From the NCBI RefSeq assembly GCF_000179555.1, contig NZ_AECZ01000034.1:1-43672 (forward strand): DNA of 43,672 bases, written 5' to 3'. The translations under genes were made by a program, and so were the position numbers. The stretch's first letter is position 1. Each line of letters starts with the position of its first letter. The notes below the pieces were generated by a model. That model had not been told where the DNA came from. It did no database searches and worked only from the letters and a program-made list of their open reading frames with translations. The stretch comes from Solidesulfovibrio fructosivorans JJ]. Its GTDB lineage: Bacteria; Desulfobacterota; Desulfovibrionia; Desulfovibrionales; Desulfovibrionaceae. Of the stretch, positions 32,226 through 40,802 are shown one piece after another.

Positions 32226-32268
32226 GCGAGAGGGGAAACCCTTTCAAGAAAGGGTTCTCCCCTCTCGC
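32226..32268 (-). repeat. Intergenic hairpin repeat E9 (left half of a doublet)
   Basis: GCGAGAGGGGA and TCTCCCCTCTCGC arms enclose AACCCTTTC-AAG-AAAGGGTT. The right flank CTCTCCCCTTCCTCAAGTTTTC (32271-32292 region) matches the flank of E3, giving minus orientation. It is 24 bases past the metH stop. E10 faces it about 80 bases further on. Confidence 0.8.
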
Positions 32269-32296
32269 GCTCTCCCCTTCCTCAAGTTTTCAAAGG

Positions 32297-32317
32297 GTGC
32301 TGGTTTTTTACCAACAC
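32297..32317. repeat. Small hairpin inside the E9/E10 doublet
   Basis: GTGCTGGT and ACCAACAC form an eight-base stem with one mismatch around a T-rich loop, midway between the two large hairpins. The other two doublets also carry a small hairpin at this place. Confidence 0.45.
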
Positions 32318-32350
32318 GCGAGTTTTATTGAAAGTCTTTGGAAAGGGGGC

Positions 32351-32390
32351 CTGGGGGGAGAACCTTTCGGAAGACAAGGTTTCCCCCCAG
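32351..32390 (+). repeat. Intergenic hairpin repeat E10 (right half of a doublet)
   Basis: CTGGGGGGAGAACCTT (from 32351) pairs with AAGGTTTCCCCCCAG (to 32390), keeping the extra G of the left arm. The loop region is changed to TCGGAAGAC compared with E1 and E4. The left flank GAAAGTCTTTGGAAAGGGGG (32330-32349) is almost that of E4. It is not at a gene end: the next gene on the right (tlpA-like) reads away from it. Confidence 0.78.
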
Positions 32391-32420
32391 CTTCATTTAT
32401 CCTAAAAGCATCTGGCACGG

Positions 32421-32440
32421 AGCGGGCGTCCGCGCCCGCT
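32421..32440 (+). promoter_or_regulatory. Stable hairpin in the thioredoxin gene leader
   Basis: AGCGGGCG and CGCCCGCT (32421-32428 and 32433-32440) form a perfect eight-base GC stem with a TCCG tetraloop, 28 bases before the TTG start of the TlpA-type gene. It is too close to the gene to be its terminator and could be an attenuator or a 5' stabilising stem. Confidence 0.4.
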
Positions 32441-32468
32441 TTGAAGTCGTCATTTCGGAGGATTATCC

Positions 32469-32942
32469 TTGCGCAAACGCATAGTTTTTTTCATGCTGGC
32501 CTTGCTGTTCGCGTCGGTATCGCGCGGGTTGGCCCAGGATGCCGGCCCGATCAAGGGGCAGGGCGTGCTCGACGCCGTTGTGGCCGCCCAGGGCAAGGTC
32601 GTGGTGGTGGACTTTTTCGCCTCCTGGTGCCGACCCTGTTTGATGGAGATTCCGGACTTCATTGAGGCCCGCAGGCATTACCCGCCTGACAAGGTCGTTT
32701 TCATCGGCGTTTCCCTCGACCAGGACCAGGGTGAGTATTTCCGCTTCGTCAAGCAGACGCCGTTCAATTTCCCGGTCCATCTGGCCGATCCGGACGTGAT
32801 GTCCACTTTCGGCGTCAAGATGATCCCCAAGACGCTCATTTACGACGGCAAGGGGCAACAGGCGGTCAACCATGCCGGGTACATGCCCGGCGACATGCTG
32901 CGGCAGGCCATAGATACCCTGCTCAAAGACATCGGTTCATGA
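32469..32942 (+). CDS. Periplasmic TlpA/ResA-type thioredoxin
   Basis: A 157-residue exported thiol-disulfide oxidoreductase. A Sec signal (residues 1 to about 22, ending GLA-QD) leads into a thioredoxin fold with WCRPC at 53-57 (active cysteines C54 and C57) and cis-Pro in MIPKTLIYD. The CRPC pair and the insertion after the first helix fit TlpA/ResA/CcmG-like reductants used in periplasmic disulfide reduction or cytochrome c maturation. The start is TTG at 32469, supported by GGAGG seven bases before it. The stop overlaps the next ATG by four bases. No cytochrome assembly gene is adjacent. Confidence 0.85.
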   Translation: MRKRIVFFMLALLFASVSRGLAQDAGPIKGQGVLDAVVAAQGKVVVVDFFASWCRPCLMEIPDFIEARRHYPPDKVVFIGVSLDQDQGEYFRFVKQTPFNFPVHLADPDVMSTFGVKMIPKTLIYDGKGQQAVNHAGYMPGDMLRQAIDTLLKDIGS

Positions 32943-33406
32943 GCAAGCTTTTCATTCGCAAGGCGAGAATCCAGGACGTCAAGCAGATCCATGCGCTGCT
33001 TATGGACTGCGCCAAAAAGGAATTCCTGCTGCCGCGCTCGTTCAACCAGCTTTACAGCCACCTACGCGACTTTTTCGTCCTGGCCGGCCACGATGTCCCG
33101 GGCATTCTCGGTTGCTGCGCCCTGTCCATCACCTGGGAGGATATCGCCGAGATACGCTCCCTGGCCGTGCGCGAGGAAATCCAGAAGCAGGGCTGGGGCG
33201 GCAAGCTGGTGGAGGCCTGCCTGTCCGACGCCGTGACGCTTGGCATTTTCAAGGTTTTCACCCTGACCTACCGGCCGCATTTCTTCGAGCGCCTGGGCTT
33301 TGTCCCGGCGGAAAAGGAACAGCTGCCGCAGAAGGTCTGGGCCGATTGCATCAACTGCCCGAAATTTCCCGAGTGCGACGAACACGCGCTGATCATGGAA
33401 ATGTAG
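32939..33406 (+). CDS. GNAT-family N-acetyltransferase, short ArgA type
   Basis: A 155-residue cytoplasmic acyltransferase. The acetyl-CoA loop is IQKQGWGGKLV at 81-91, and IRSLAVREE at 72-80 is the strand before it. HFFERLGFVPAEKEQLPQKVW at 114-134 is typical of short stand-alone N-acetylglutamate synthases, which start arginine synthesis in bacteria lacking ArgJ-type bypass. The C-terminus has three Cys (C137, C140, C146, in CINCPKFPEC), which could bind a metal or form a redox switch. The ATG overlaps the thioredoxin stop by four bases, an odd pairing of a cytoplasmic and a periplasmic protein. hpt follows after 30 bases. Confidence 0.8.
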   Translation: MSKLFIRKARIQDVKQIHALLMDCAKKEFLLPRSFNQLYSHLRDFFVLAGHDVPGILGCCALSITWEDIAEIRSLAVREEIQKQGWGGKLVEACLSDAVTLGIFKVFTLTYRPHFFERLGFVPAEKEQLPQKVWADCINCPKFPECDEHALIMEM

Positions 33407-33436
33407 GCGCGAAACCGAAGGAAGATTTCGGAGAAC

Positions 33437-33955
33437 ATGGCGGAAACATTGCGCGAGGTGTTCGGCGAAGCGGCCATCGCGGCGCGGGTGGCCGAGCTTG
33501 GTCGGGAGGTGTCGGCCCATTACGCCGGCAAGGACGTGGTCATGGTCGGCGTGCTCAAGGGAGCGTTGCCCTTCATGGCCGATCTGTTGCGGGCCCTGGA
33601 TTTCTGCCCGGTGCTCGATTTCATCCGGGTGGCCAGCTACGGCGCCGGCACCGCGCCCGGAGAACTGCAGTTTCTCATGGATTTGCAAACCGACATCGCC
33701 GGACGTCATGTGCTCCTGGTGGAGGATATCGTGGACACCGGCCGCAGCCTGTCCTATCTCTTGGAAATCCTGTCGCGGCGCAATCCGGCCAGCCTCAAGG
33801 TCTGCACCTTGCTGGACAAGGCCTATCGCCGCGAGGTGGACGTGACGGCGGACTTCGTCGGGTTCCCCGCGCCGCCCGTCTATCTCGTGGGCTACGGCAT
33901 GGACGTGGGGGAACGATTGCGCCGGCTGCGCGGCGTGTACGAGTTGGTTGGGTAG
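33437..33955 (+). CDS. hpt: Hypoxanthine phosphoribosyltransferase
   Basis: A 172-residue cytoplasmic purine salvage enzyme converting hypoxanthine (or guanine) and phosphoribosyl diphosphate to the nucleotide. The type I PRT fold shows VMVGVLKGALPFMADLLR at 35-52, the flexible-loop region VASYGAG at 65-71, the PRPP motif LLVEDIVDTGRS at 93-104 with its two acidic residues, and a C-terminal PPVYLVGYGMDVGERLR that binds the base. The length is usual. The ATG follows CGGAG at four bases. It sits between the acetyltransferase and the zinc-ribbon protein genes in a loosely spaced plus-strand series. Confidence 0.94.
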   Translation: MAETLREVFGEAAIAARVAELGREVSAHYAGKDVVMVGVLKGALPFMADLLRALDFCPVLDFIRVASYGAGTAPGELQFLMDLQTDIAGRHVLLVEDIVDTGRSLSYLLEILSRRNPASLKVCTLLDKAYRREVDVTADFVGFPAPPVYLVGYGMDVGERLRRLRGVYELVG

Positions 33956-34015
33956 CGTGCGGCCTCGAAATTGCATAGCGTGACCCAAACCGCAACCGGC
34001 ATGGGATAAATCGCC

Positions 34016-35062
34016 ATGATAGTACAGTGCCCGAATTGCCAGTCCAAGTTCAATCTGCCCGATGACCGCCTCGGCCCGGACGGCGCCAAGCTGCGTTGCG
34101 GCAAATGCCGCAAGGTCTTCCATGTCGATCCGCCGACTCCGGCGGCAGCCCCTTCGGACGACCTGTCGGATTTCGATTTCCCCGACGATATGGCCGAAAC
34201 GCCGGCCGCCGCGGGCGCGGCCGAGGCTGCTCCCGCAGCGGAGGAACGTGTCGCCGAGGCCGCTTCGGACGACGTGCCGCCCGATCTTTTTCATTCCGAA
34301 TCCTACGAGGCTCCGGCCGAAGGGGAAGAGCCCGAGGAGGAGCCCGACACCGGCCCGGTCAAGCCGGGATTCAGCCTCGACGACGTGGCGGACATTCCGC
34401 TCCCTGGCAGTGCGGTGTCAAAAGACCGACGCCGTCGCATCGGCATCATCATCGGCGCCGTGGTGCTGGTGCTCGCGGCCATGTTCGCCGCCATCTATTT
34501 TCTCGACCTGATGCCGGGCAAAAAGGCCGGCAAGCCGGAGGCGACGCCACCGGCGGCCGAGGCCCCGGCAACGCCGGAAAAGGGCGGCAAGGCCGAGAAG
34601 GCCGAAAGGCCCGCGCCGGAGAAACCCGCCGAGGAGGCGGGCGCGAAAAAGCCCGAGGAGACGGCCAAGGTCAAGGACATCATGCTGCAAAACGTCCGCC
34701 AGTACTACGTGTCCAACGAGAAGGCGGGGCAGCTTTTCGTGATCGAGGGCAAGGCGGTCAACAATTTCAAGACGCCCAAGGAAATGATCAAGCTCGAGGC
34801 GACGCTCTTCGACGAGAAGGGCGATTCTCTCGCCTCCCAGCAGGAGCTGGCCGGCAATACGGTTTCGCTGTTCCAGTTGCAGGTCATGACCCGCGACGAG
34901 CTGAAAAACGCGCTGACGTCCCAGGTCGGCATCCTCACCAACAACACCAACATCGCCCCGGGCGGCGAAGCGCCGTTCATGGTCGTCTTTTTCGATCCGC
35001 CCGAAGCGGTCAAGGAATTCGGCGTCAAGGTCATCGACGTCAAGGACCCTCCCCGGCAGTAG
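34016..35062 (+). CDS. Zinc-ribbon (MJ0042 type) DUF3426 membrane protein
   Basis: A 348-residue protein. The N-terminus is a zinc ribbon with C5, C8, C28 and C31, of the MJ0042 type. A long acidic, Ala/Pro-rich linker (about 38-135) leads to one transmembrane helix at about 142-163. A second low-complexity part, rich in Ala, Glu, Pro and Lys (about 168-220), is followed by a folded C-terminal DUF3426 domain (about 225-348: VSNEKAGQLFVIEGKAVNN and PFMVVFFDPP). The zinc ribbon should be cytoplasmic and the C-terminal domain periplasmic. The function of the family is unknown. It lies upstream of radA by 46 bases. Confidence 0.85.
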   Translation: MIVQCPNCQSKFNLPDDRLGPDGAKLRCGKCRKVFHVDPPTPAAAPSDDLSDFDFPDDMAETPAAAGAAEAAPAAEERVAEAASDDVPPDLFHSESYEAPAEGEEPEEEPDTGPVKPGFSLDDVADIPLPGSAVSKDRRRRIGIIIGAVVLVLAAMFAAIYFLDLMPGKKAGKPEATPPAAEAPATPEKGGKAEKAERPAPEKPAEEAGAKKPEETAKVKDIMLQNVRQYYVSNEKAGQLFVIEGKAVNNFKTPKEMIKLEATLFDEKGDSLASQQELAGNTVSLFQLQVMTRDELKNALTSQVGILTNNTNIAPGGEAPFMVVFFDPPEAVKEFGVKVIDVKDPPRQ

Positions 35063-35108
35063 TGCCGCGCCCTTTTCCCCCGGGCGCGACGGGAGCGGCG
35101 GCAACGGC

Positions 35109-36449
35109 ATGGCGGCCAAGGCCAAGAAAGTCTACACGTGCTCGGCCTGCGGCGGGGTGTCCCCCACCTGGCGGGGACAGTGTCCTCGTTGCGGGGCCTG
35201 GAACACGCTGGTCGAGGGCCTGGCCGGGCCGGGCGGCTCCAAGGCGCTTGCTTCCGCCTCCGCGACGCCCGTGCCGCTGGGCAGCCATCCGGGCGAGGAT
35301 TTCACTCCCGCGCCGACCGGCATCGACGGCCTGGACCGGGTGCTCGGCGGCGGGCTGACCCCGGGCGGGGCCGTGCTGCTCGGCGGCGAACCGGGCATCG
35401 GCAAATCCACTTTACTCTTGCAACTGGCGGGCCTTGCCGCCGCCTCCGGCCGGCGCGTGGTCTACGTTTCGGGCGAGGAATCCCTGCCCCAACTCAAGGC
35501 CCGGGCCGAGCGCCTTGGCGTCCTGCACGAGGGGCTTCTCGCCGCCGCCACCACCGATGCCGGCGCGGCCGTGGACATCCTTGGCGCGACGCCCGCCCCG
35601 GACCTCGTCATCGTCGATTCCGTCCAGACCATGCATGTTTCCGGCGTGGAGGGCGCTCCCGGTTCCGTTTCCCAGGTGCGCGGCGTCGCGGCCTCCTGTG
35701 TGGAGGCGGCCAAGCGCGGCCAGGCCTGCCTCATGCTCGTCGGCCACGTGACCAAGGACGGCCAGATCGCCGGGCCCAAGCTCCTGGAGCACATGGTCGA
35801 CACCGTGCTCTACCTCGAAGGCGAGCGCCGCCATCTTTTCCGCATCCTGCGCGTGCTCAAAAACCGCTACGGTCCGACCGACGAATTGCTCGTCATGGAG
35901 ATGCGCGAACGGGGGCTTTCGGAAGTGCCCGATCCTTCCACGTTTTTCCTTGGCGACCGCGACCCGGCCGTATCTGGCTCAGCCGTGGTCATGGCCGTGG
36001 AGGGACGCCGGCCTTTTGCCGTGGAGGTCCAGGCGCTCGCCGCCAAATCCTTTTTGTCCATGCCCCGCCGGGCGGCGCTGGGGCTCGACGTCGGCCGGCT
36101 GCACCTGCTGTTGGCGGTTTTGGAAAAGCGCCTGCGCCTGAACCTCGGCCAGGTGGACCTGTACGCCAAGATCGGGGGCGGGCTCAAAATTCCCGACCCG
36201 GGGCTGGATCTCGGCATCGCCGCCGCCGTGCTGTCCTCGTTTTACGACCGGCCGTTGCCGGCCGGGGCGGTTTTCTGGGGCGAGGTGGACCTGTCCGGCC
36301 GCATCCGTCCCGTGGCCGGCCATGACACGCGGCTCAAGCAGGCCGAGCGCCTGGGCTACGGCCCCATACTGTGCCCGAACGCCGCCGGGCTCGGCTCCAA
36401 GGTCGAGACCCTGCCCGATCTGGCGCGCCTGCTTTTCGCCAAGGCGTGA
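35109..36449 (+). CDS. radA: DNA repair protein RadA (Sms)
   Basis: A 446-residue cytoplasmic ATPase that processes branched recombination intermediates with RecA. The N-terminal zinc finger has C11, C14, C25 and C28. The RecA-like domain has Walker A GEPGIGKST at 93-101, Walker B-like LVIVDSVQT, and KNRYGPTDE, the KNRFG motif typical of RadA. The C-terminal Lon-protease-like domain (about 270-446) is present, with GGLKIPDPGLDLGIAAAVLS. The length is standard. The ATG has only a weak G-rich site upstream. The trehalose operon begins 67 bases after its stop with its own probable control site. Confidence 0.95.
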   Translation: MAAKAKKVYTCSACGGVSPTWRGQCPRCGAWNTLVEGLAGPGGSKALASASATPVPLGSHPGEDFTPAPTGIDGLDRVLGGGLTPGGAVLLGGEPGIGKSTLLLQLAGLAAASGRRVVYVSGEESLPQLKARAERLGVLHEGLLAAATTDAGAAVDILGATPAPDLVIVDSVQTMHVSGVEGAPGSVSQVRGVAASCVEAAKRGQACLMLVGHVTKDGQIAGPKLLEHMVDTVLYLEGERRHLFRILRVLKNRYGPTDELLVMEMRERGLSEVPDPSTFFLGDRDPAVSGSAVVMAVEGRRPFAVEVQALAAKSFLSMPRRAALGLDVGRLHLLLAVLEKRLRLNLGQVDLYAKIGGGLKIPDPGLDLGIAAAVLSSFYDRPLPAGAVFWGEVDLSGRIRPVAGHDTRLKQAERLGYGPILCPNAAGLGSKVETLPDLARLLFAKA

Positions 36450-36480
36450 CACGCGCAGCGCATCCGGCTGTCATCGTGAT

Positions 36481-36511
36481 TTGACCCTTCCTTGAGATTG
36501 GTGCATACAAA
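36481..36511 (+). promoter_or_regulatory. Possible promoter for the trehalose operon
   Basis: TTGACC (36481-36486) and TACAAA (36506-36511) are 19 bases apart, slightly long. The -10 overlaps the left arm and centre of the palindrome at 36502-36521, so a bound regulator would block it. A start near 36518 would give a leaderless treZ message, matching the absence of a ribosome site. Weak evidence. Confidence 0.3.
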
Positions 36512-36521
36512 TATGTATGCA
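36502..36521. promoter_or_regulatory. Perfect palindrome over the treZ start codon
   Basis: TGCATACA (36502-36509), centre AATA, and TGTATGCA (36514-36521) make a perfect eight-base inverted repeat. It is AT-rich in a GC-rich setting and includes the treZ ATG (36517-36519). Its 20-base size fits an operator for a dimeric regulator. The same site could fold in the message and hide the start codon. Confidence 0.55.
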
Positions 36522-38379
36522 GCGAATCTTCTCCGGGTCGTTGCCGGTCGGCCCGCAAAAAACCGGCTCCGATTCCTGGCGCTTCACCGTCTGGGCGCCC
36601 AAACGCAAAAAACTTGCCCTGATCCTGCCTGAAAAAGACCTGAATCTCCCCATGGAGCCGCTTGCGGGCGGTTATTTCACGGTCGAAACAGCCGGGCTCG
36701 CCCCTGGCGCGCGCTACCTGTTCGAACTCGACGGCGACCTTCGCCGGGCCGACCCCGCCTCGCGCCATCAGCCCGACGACGTCCACAGCCCTTCGTCCCT
36801 GGTCGATACCGACGCCTTCGCCTGGACCGACGCCGGCTTTGCCCCGCCCGCGCCGGAGAATCGCGTTACCTACGAAATCCATGTCGGCGCGTTCACCCCG
36901 GAAGGCACTTTCGACGCGGCCATAACGCGCTTGGCGCACCTGCGCGAACTGGGCGTCACCTGCCTGGAACTCATGCCCGTGGCCCAGTTTCCGGGAGGGC
37001 GCAACTGGGGCTACGACGGCGTCTATCCCTATGCCCCGGCCGCGGCCTACGGCGGCCCGGAAGGGCTCGCCCGGCTCGTCGACGCCTGTCACGCCGCCGG
37101 GATCGCCGTTGTCCTCGACGTCGTCTACAACCACCTCGGCCCCGAAGGAAATTACCTGCGCGATTTCGGCCCCTATTTCACCGACCGCTACCACACGCCC
37201 TGGGGCGAGTCCGTCAACTTCGACGGCCCGGGCAGCGGCCCGGTGCGGGACTATTTCATCGGCAACGCGCTTTACTGGCTGCGGGAGTATCATATCGACG
37301 GCCTGCGCCTCGACGCCGTGCACGCCATCTACGACCAGAGTCCGGTCCATGTGGCCGCCGAACTGGCCGACAGGGTCCAGGCCTGGGCGGCCGGCGCGGG
37401 CCGGCGCGTCTTCGTCGTGGCCGAGACGCATCTCAACGATCCGGCCGTCATTACCGAAAAAGCCGCCGGCGGCATGGGCCTCGACGGCGTCTGGAACGAC
37501 GATTTCCACCACGCCGTCCATGCGCTACTAACCAGGGAAAAGCGTGGCTACTACGCCGATTACGGTAGCCGCGACGACCTGATCGCGACCATGGCCGAAG
37601 GTTTTGCCTACGCCGGACGTCATTCCCCGTTTTTCGGCCACCGCCGGGGCGGCGACGCCGCGCATCTCCCGGCCGACCGCTTCATCAACTGCATCCAGAA
37701 CCACGACCAGATCGGCAACCGGGCCCTTGGCGAACGGCTGGTCACGCTGGTCGGCCCCGAAGCGGCCAGGCTTGCCGCCGCGCTGCTCATTTTATCCCCG
37801 GGCTCGCCGCTTTTGTTCATGGGCGAGGAGTGGGGCGAGGACAGGCCGTTTCTTTACTGTATCAGTCATCTGGACGCCGGACTCGTCGATGCGGTGCGCA
37901 AAGGGCGCAAGCGTGAGTTCGCCTCGTTTCGCTGGCGCGGCGAGCCGCCGGACCCCTTTGCCCAGGCGACCTTCGAGGCCAGCCGTCCGGATTGGGCCAA
38001 GCTCGCCTCGCCCGATCACGCCGCCATGTTCGCCTGGTACCGGGAGTTGTTGCGCCTTCGCGCCGCAAGCCCGGCTCTGTCCGACACGCGCCGCCGCCTG
38101 ACCCGGGTCTGGCCCCTGGACGCCTACCGCGCCCTGGCCATGGAGCGTCGGGGGGCCGACGGCCGCTACCTGTGCCTCTTCAATGCCGGCAAGCGTCCGA
38201 CCCGGGTCAAGGTCGGCACGGCCGGCCGGCCCGGCGACTACGTCCGGCTCCTGGACGCCGCCGAGGTCCGTTTCGGCGGCTGGGGCGCCATGTCGCCAGA
38301 GCGTCTGTCCTCGAGCTTTTTTTCCCTGCCGGCGCATTGCGCCTGCGTGTACAAATTTTCGGAGAGCATGCCCACATGA
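36517..38379 (+). CDS. treZ: Malto-oligosyltrehalose trehalohydrolase
   Basis: A 620-residue GH13 enzyme that releases trehalose from maltooligosyl trehalose. An N-terminal CBM48/E-set domain (residues 20-105, WRFTVWAPKRKKLALI) precedes the barrel. GH13 motifs are DVVYNHLG at 201-208, GLRLDAVHA at 262-270 with nucleophile D266, VVAETHLND at 300-308 with acid/base E303, and NHDQIGN at 395-401 with D397. No start other than ATG 36517 is in frame nearby; it has no Shine-Dalgarno and lies in a palindrome. The next gene overlaps its stop by four bases. Together with TreY it makes trehalose from alpha-glucan. Confidence 0.95.
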   Translation: MQRIFSGSLPVGPQKTGSDSWRFTVWAPKRKKLALILPEKDLNLPMEPLAGGYFTVETAGLAPGARYLFELDGDLRRADPASRHQPDDVHSPSSLVDTDAFAWTDAGFAPPAPENRVTYEIHVGAFTPEGTFDAAITRLAHLRELGVTCLELMPVAQFPGGRNWGYDGVYPYAPAAAYGGPEGLARLVDACHAAGIAVVLDVVYNHLGPEGNYLRDFGPYFTDRYHTPWGESVNFDGPGSGPVRDYFIGNALYWLREYHIDGLRLDAVHAIYDQSPVHVAAELADRVQAWAAGAGRRVFVVAETHLNDPAVITEKAAGGMGLDGVWNDDFHHAVHALLTREKRGYYADYGSRDDLIATMAEGFAYAGRHSPFFGHRRGGDAAHLPADRFINCIQNHDQIGNRALGERLVTLVGPEAARLAAALLILSPGSPLLFMGEEWGEDRPFLYCISHLDAGLVDAVRKGRKREFASFRWRGEPPDPFAQATFEASRPDWAKLASPDHAAMFAWYRELLRLRAASPALSDTRRRLTRVWPLDAYRALAMERRGADGRYLCLFNAGKRPTRVKVGTAGRPGDYVRLLDAAEVRFGGWGAMSPERLSSSFFSLPAHCACVYKFSESMPT

Positions 38380-40802
38380 GCCGCTACATCTGCATTCACG
38401 GCCATTTTTACCAGCCGCCACGGGAAAACCCCTGGCTGGAGGAAGTCGAGGTCCAGGACTCGGCCCATCCGTATCACGACTGGAACGAACGCATCACGGC
38501 CGAGTGCTACGGCCCCAATTCCGCCTCCCGCATCCTGGACGGCGAAGGCCGTATCGTCGACATCATCAACAACTATTCCAAGATCAGTTTCAACTTCGGC
38601 CCCACCTTGCTCTCCTGGATGCACCGCCACCACCCCAAACTCCATCAGGCCATCGTGGACGCGGACAGGCTGTCCATGGAGCGCTTCGACGGGCATGGCT
38701 CGGCCATGGCCCAGGCATTTTCCCATATGATCATGCCCCTGGCCTCCCGGCGCGACAAGATCACCCAGGTCCGTTGGGGAATCGCCGATTTTCGCTCCCG
38801 GTTCGGGCGCGACCCCGAGGGCATGTGGCTGCCGGAAACGGCCGTGGACCTGGAGACCCTGACCATCCTGGCCGACGCCGGCATCCGCTTCACAGTCCTG
38901 GCCCCCAGGCAGGCGGCCAGGGTGCGGCCCCTTGGCGGCGGGGCCTGGCAGGACGTCTCCGACAGCCGGGTGGACCCGACCACGCCCTACCTCGTGAAGC
39001 TTCCCCGGGGAAAATCCATCAGCGTCTTTTTCTACGACGGCCCCATCTCCCAGGACCTGGCCTTCGGCGACATGCTGGCCACGGGCGAGGCTTTCCACTC
39101 CCGGCTCATGGCCGCCTTTACCGACGCCGGCCGCGACTGGCCGCAGATCGTGCACATCGCCACCGACGGCGAGACCTACGGCCACCACCACTCCTTCGGC
39201 GAGATGGCGCTCACCTATTGCCTGTCGCTTATTGACGCCGACCCTTCGGTCGAGCTCATAAACTACGCCGCCTACCTCGACCGGCACCCCCCCCGGTTCG
39301 AGGCCGCGATCTTCGAGAATTCCTCCTGGAGCTGCATCCACGGCGTGGAGCGCTGGCGTTCCGATTGCGGCTGCAATTCCGGCATGCACGGCGGCTGGAA
39401 CCAACAGTGGCGCGCGCCGCTTCGGGAGGCCATGAACTGGCTGCGCGACAAGTGCGTCGAGATCCACGAACGCTTGGCCCCGGCCTATTTTAAAGGCATC
39501 TGGAAGGCCCGCGACGCCTACATCGAGGTCATGCTCGACCGTTCCCCCGAGCGGGTGTCCGCCTTTCTCGCCGCCCACTCCAGAAAGCGTCTTTCGCCGC
39601 AAAACATGGTCACCGCGCTCAAGCTCATGGAATTGCAGCGCTACGCCATGCTCATTTTCACCAGCTGCGGCTGGTTCTTCGACGAAATCTCCGGCATCGA
39701 GACGGTGCAGATCCTCCAATATGCCGCCCGGGCCATCCAGCTCGGCCTGGAGCTCGACGGCGTCTCCCTGGAAAGCGCCTTTGCCGAAAAGTTGCGCCAG
39801 GCCCCGAGCAACGTGCTGCAAAGCGGGCTTACCGCCTATGAAAAATACGCCAAGCCGGCCGCCGTGGCCCTGCCCAGGGTCGGCGCGCACTACGCCATCT
39901 CCTCGCTGTTCGAGGACTATCCCGAAGAGTATGCCTTCGGCTGCTATACGGTGAACGGCACCATCGCGCTTCGCGAGCGGGCCGGCCGGTCGCGCCTGGT
40001 GACGGGACGGGCCTCGATCGCCTCGGTGGTCACGCTGGAGCACCTCGACGTGCAGTTCGCCGTCATCCATGCCGGCGACCACAACCTGACCTGCGGCATC
40101 GCCTCCCTCGGGGACCCCGAGGCCATGCGCGGCATGGAGGACGCCCTGCGTCGGGCCTTCGAGCGCGGCGACCTGCCCGAGACCATCCGCACCCTTGACG
40201 CCCATTTCGGGCAGAACATCTATTCCATCTGGCACCTGTTCCGCGACGAGCAGCGCAAGGTGGTGGCCGAGGTGCTTTCCCCGGCCTACCAGGAGGCCGA
40301 GGCCACCTATCGCCAGGTTTTCGAGAACAACTACCCCGTGCTGCGCTTCCTGCAATGGCTGTCCGTGCCGCCGCCGCGCCACTTCCTGGACGCCGCCGCC
40401 TTTGTCGTGGAAACCGATCTCAAGCGGCTGCTCGCCGGAGAGGATATGGACCTCGAGCGCCTGGACGGGCGCATCAAGGAAGCCAGGGACTTCGGACTCT
40501 CCCTGGATAACGACGCCCTGGGGCTTCTGGCCGCCCAGTGGGTCAACCGCCGGTTGGCGGCCTTCGGCAAGGAGCCCCGGGAGGTCAGGGTCCTCGACAA
40601 CGTCAAGGAGGCCCTGGCGCGCCTTGGCGGCCTGTCCATGGGGCTCAGTCTTTGGAAGGCCCAGAACGTGGTGTTCGAACTTTCGCGCAGCCACTACCCG
40701 GACAAGGCCGGGGAAGCGGCCGGGGGCGACGGGGCCGCCCGCCGCTGGCTGGCCGCCTTCAAGGCCGTGGCCGACGCGTTGCATGTGAGGGTGCCGGCAT
40801 GA
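38376..40802 (+). CDS. GH57-family DUF3536 glycoside hydrolase
   Basis: An 808-residue protein of glycoside hydrolase family 57. The N-terminal barrel has IHGHFYQPPRENPW at 7-20 (family motif 1), MWLPETA at 150-156 with the likely nucleophile E154, and ATDGETYGHHHSFGEMAL at 262-279 with the likely acid D264. The C-terminal half (about 290-808) is the DUF3536 region of unknown role. GH57 enzymes act on alpha-1,4 or alpha-1,6 glucans as amylases or branching enzymes. The ATG at 38376 is set by the ATGA overlap with treZ; an open frame continues upstream but is the treZ shadow. The ATGA overlap with treY follows. Its exact reaction is unknown. Confidence 0.88.
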   Translation: MSRYICIHGHFYQPPRENPWLEEVEVQDSAHPYHDWNERITAECYGPNSASRILDGEGRIVDIINNYSKISFNFGPTLLSWMHRHHPKLHQAIVDADRLSMERFDGHGSAMAQAFSHMIMPLASRRDKITQVRWGIADFRSRFGRDPEGMWLPETAVDLETLTILADAGIRFTVLAPRQAARVRPLGGGAWQDVSDSRVDPTTPYLVKLPRGKSISVFFYDGPISQDLAFGDMLATGEAFHSRLMAAFTDAGRDWPQIVHIATDGETYGHHHSFGEMALTYCLSLIDADPSVELINYAAYLDRHPPRFEAAIFENSSWSCIHGVERWRSDCGCNSGMHGGWNQQWRAPLREAMNWLRDKCVEIHERLAPAYFKGIWKARDAYIEVMLDRSPERVSAFLAAHSRKRLSPQNMVTALKLMELQRYAMLIFTSCGWFFDEISGIETVQILQYAARAIQLGLELDGVSLESAFAEKLRQAPSNVLQSGLTAYEKYAKPAAVALPRVGAHYAISSLFEDYPEEYAFGCYTVNGTIALRERAGRSRLVTGRASIASVVTLEHLDVQFAVIHAGDHNLTCGIASLGDPEAMRGMEDALRRAFERGDLPETIRTLDAHFGQNIYSIWHLFRDEQRKVVAEVLSPAYQEAEATYRQVFENNYPVLRFLQWLSVPPPRHFLDAAAFVVETDLKRLLAGEDMDLERLDGRIKEARDFGLSLDNDALGLLAAQWVNRRLAAFGKEPREVRVLDNVKEALARLGGLSMGLSLWKAQNVVFELSRSHYPDKAGEAAGGDGAARRWLAAFKAVADALHVRVPA

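Noticed and set aside
38238-40784. An 848-codon open frame on the minus strand
   Set aside because: It is antisense to the GH57 gene, with no domain motifs and shadow-frame composition.
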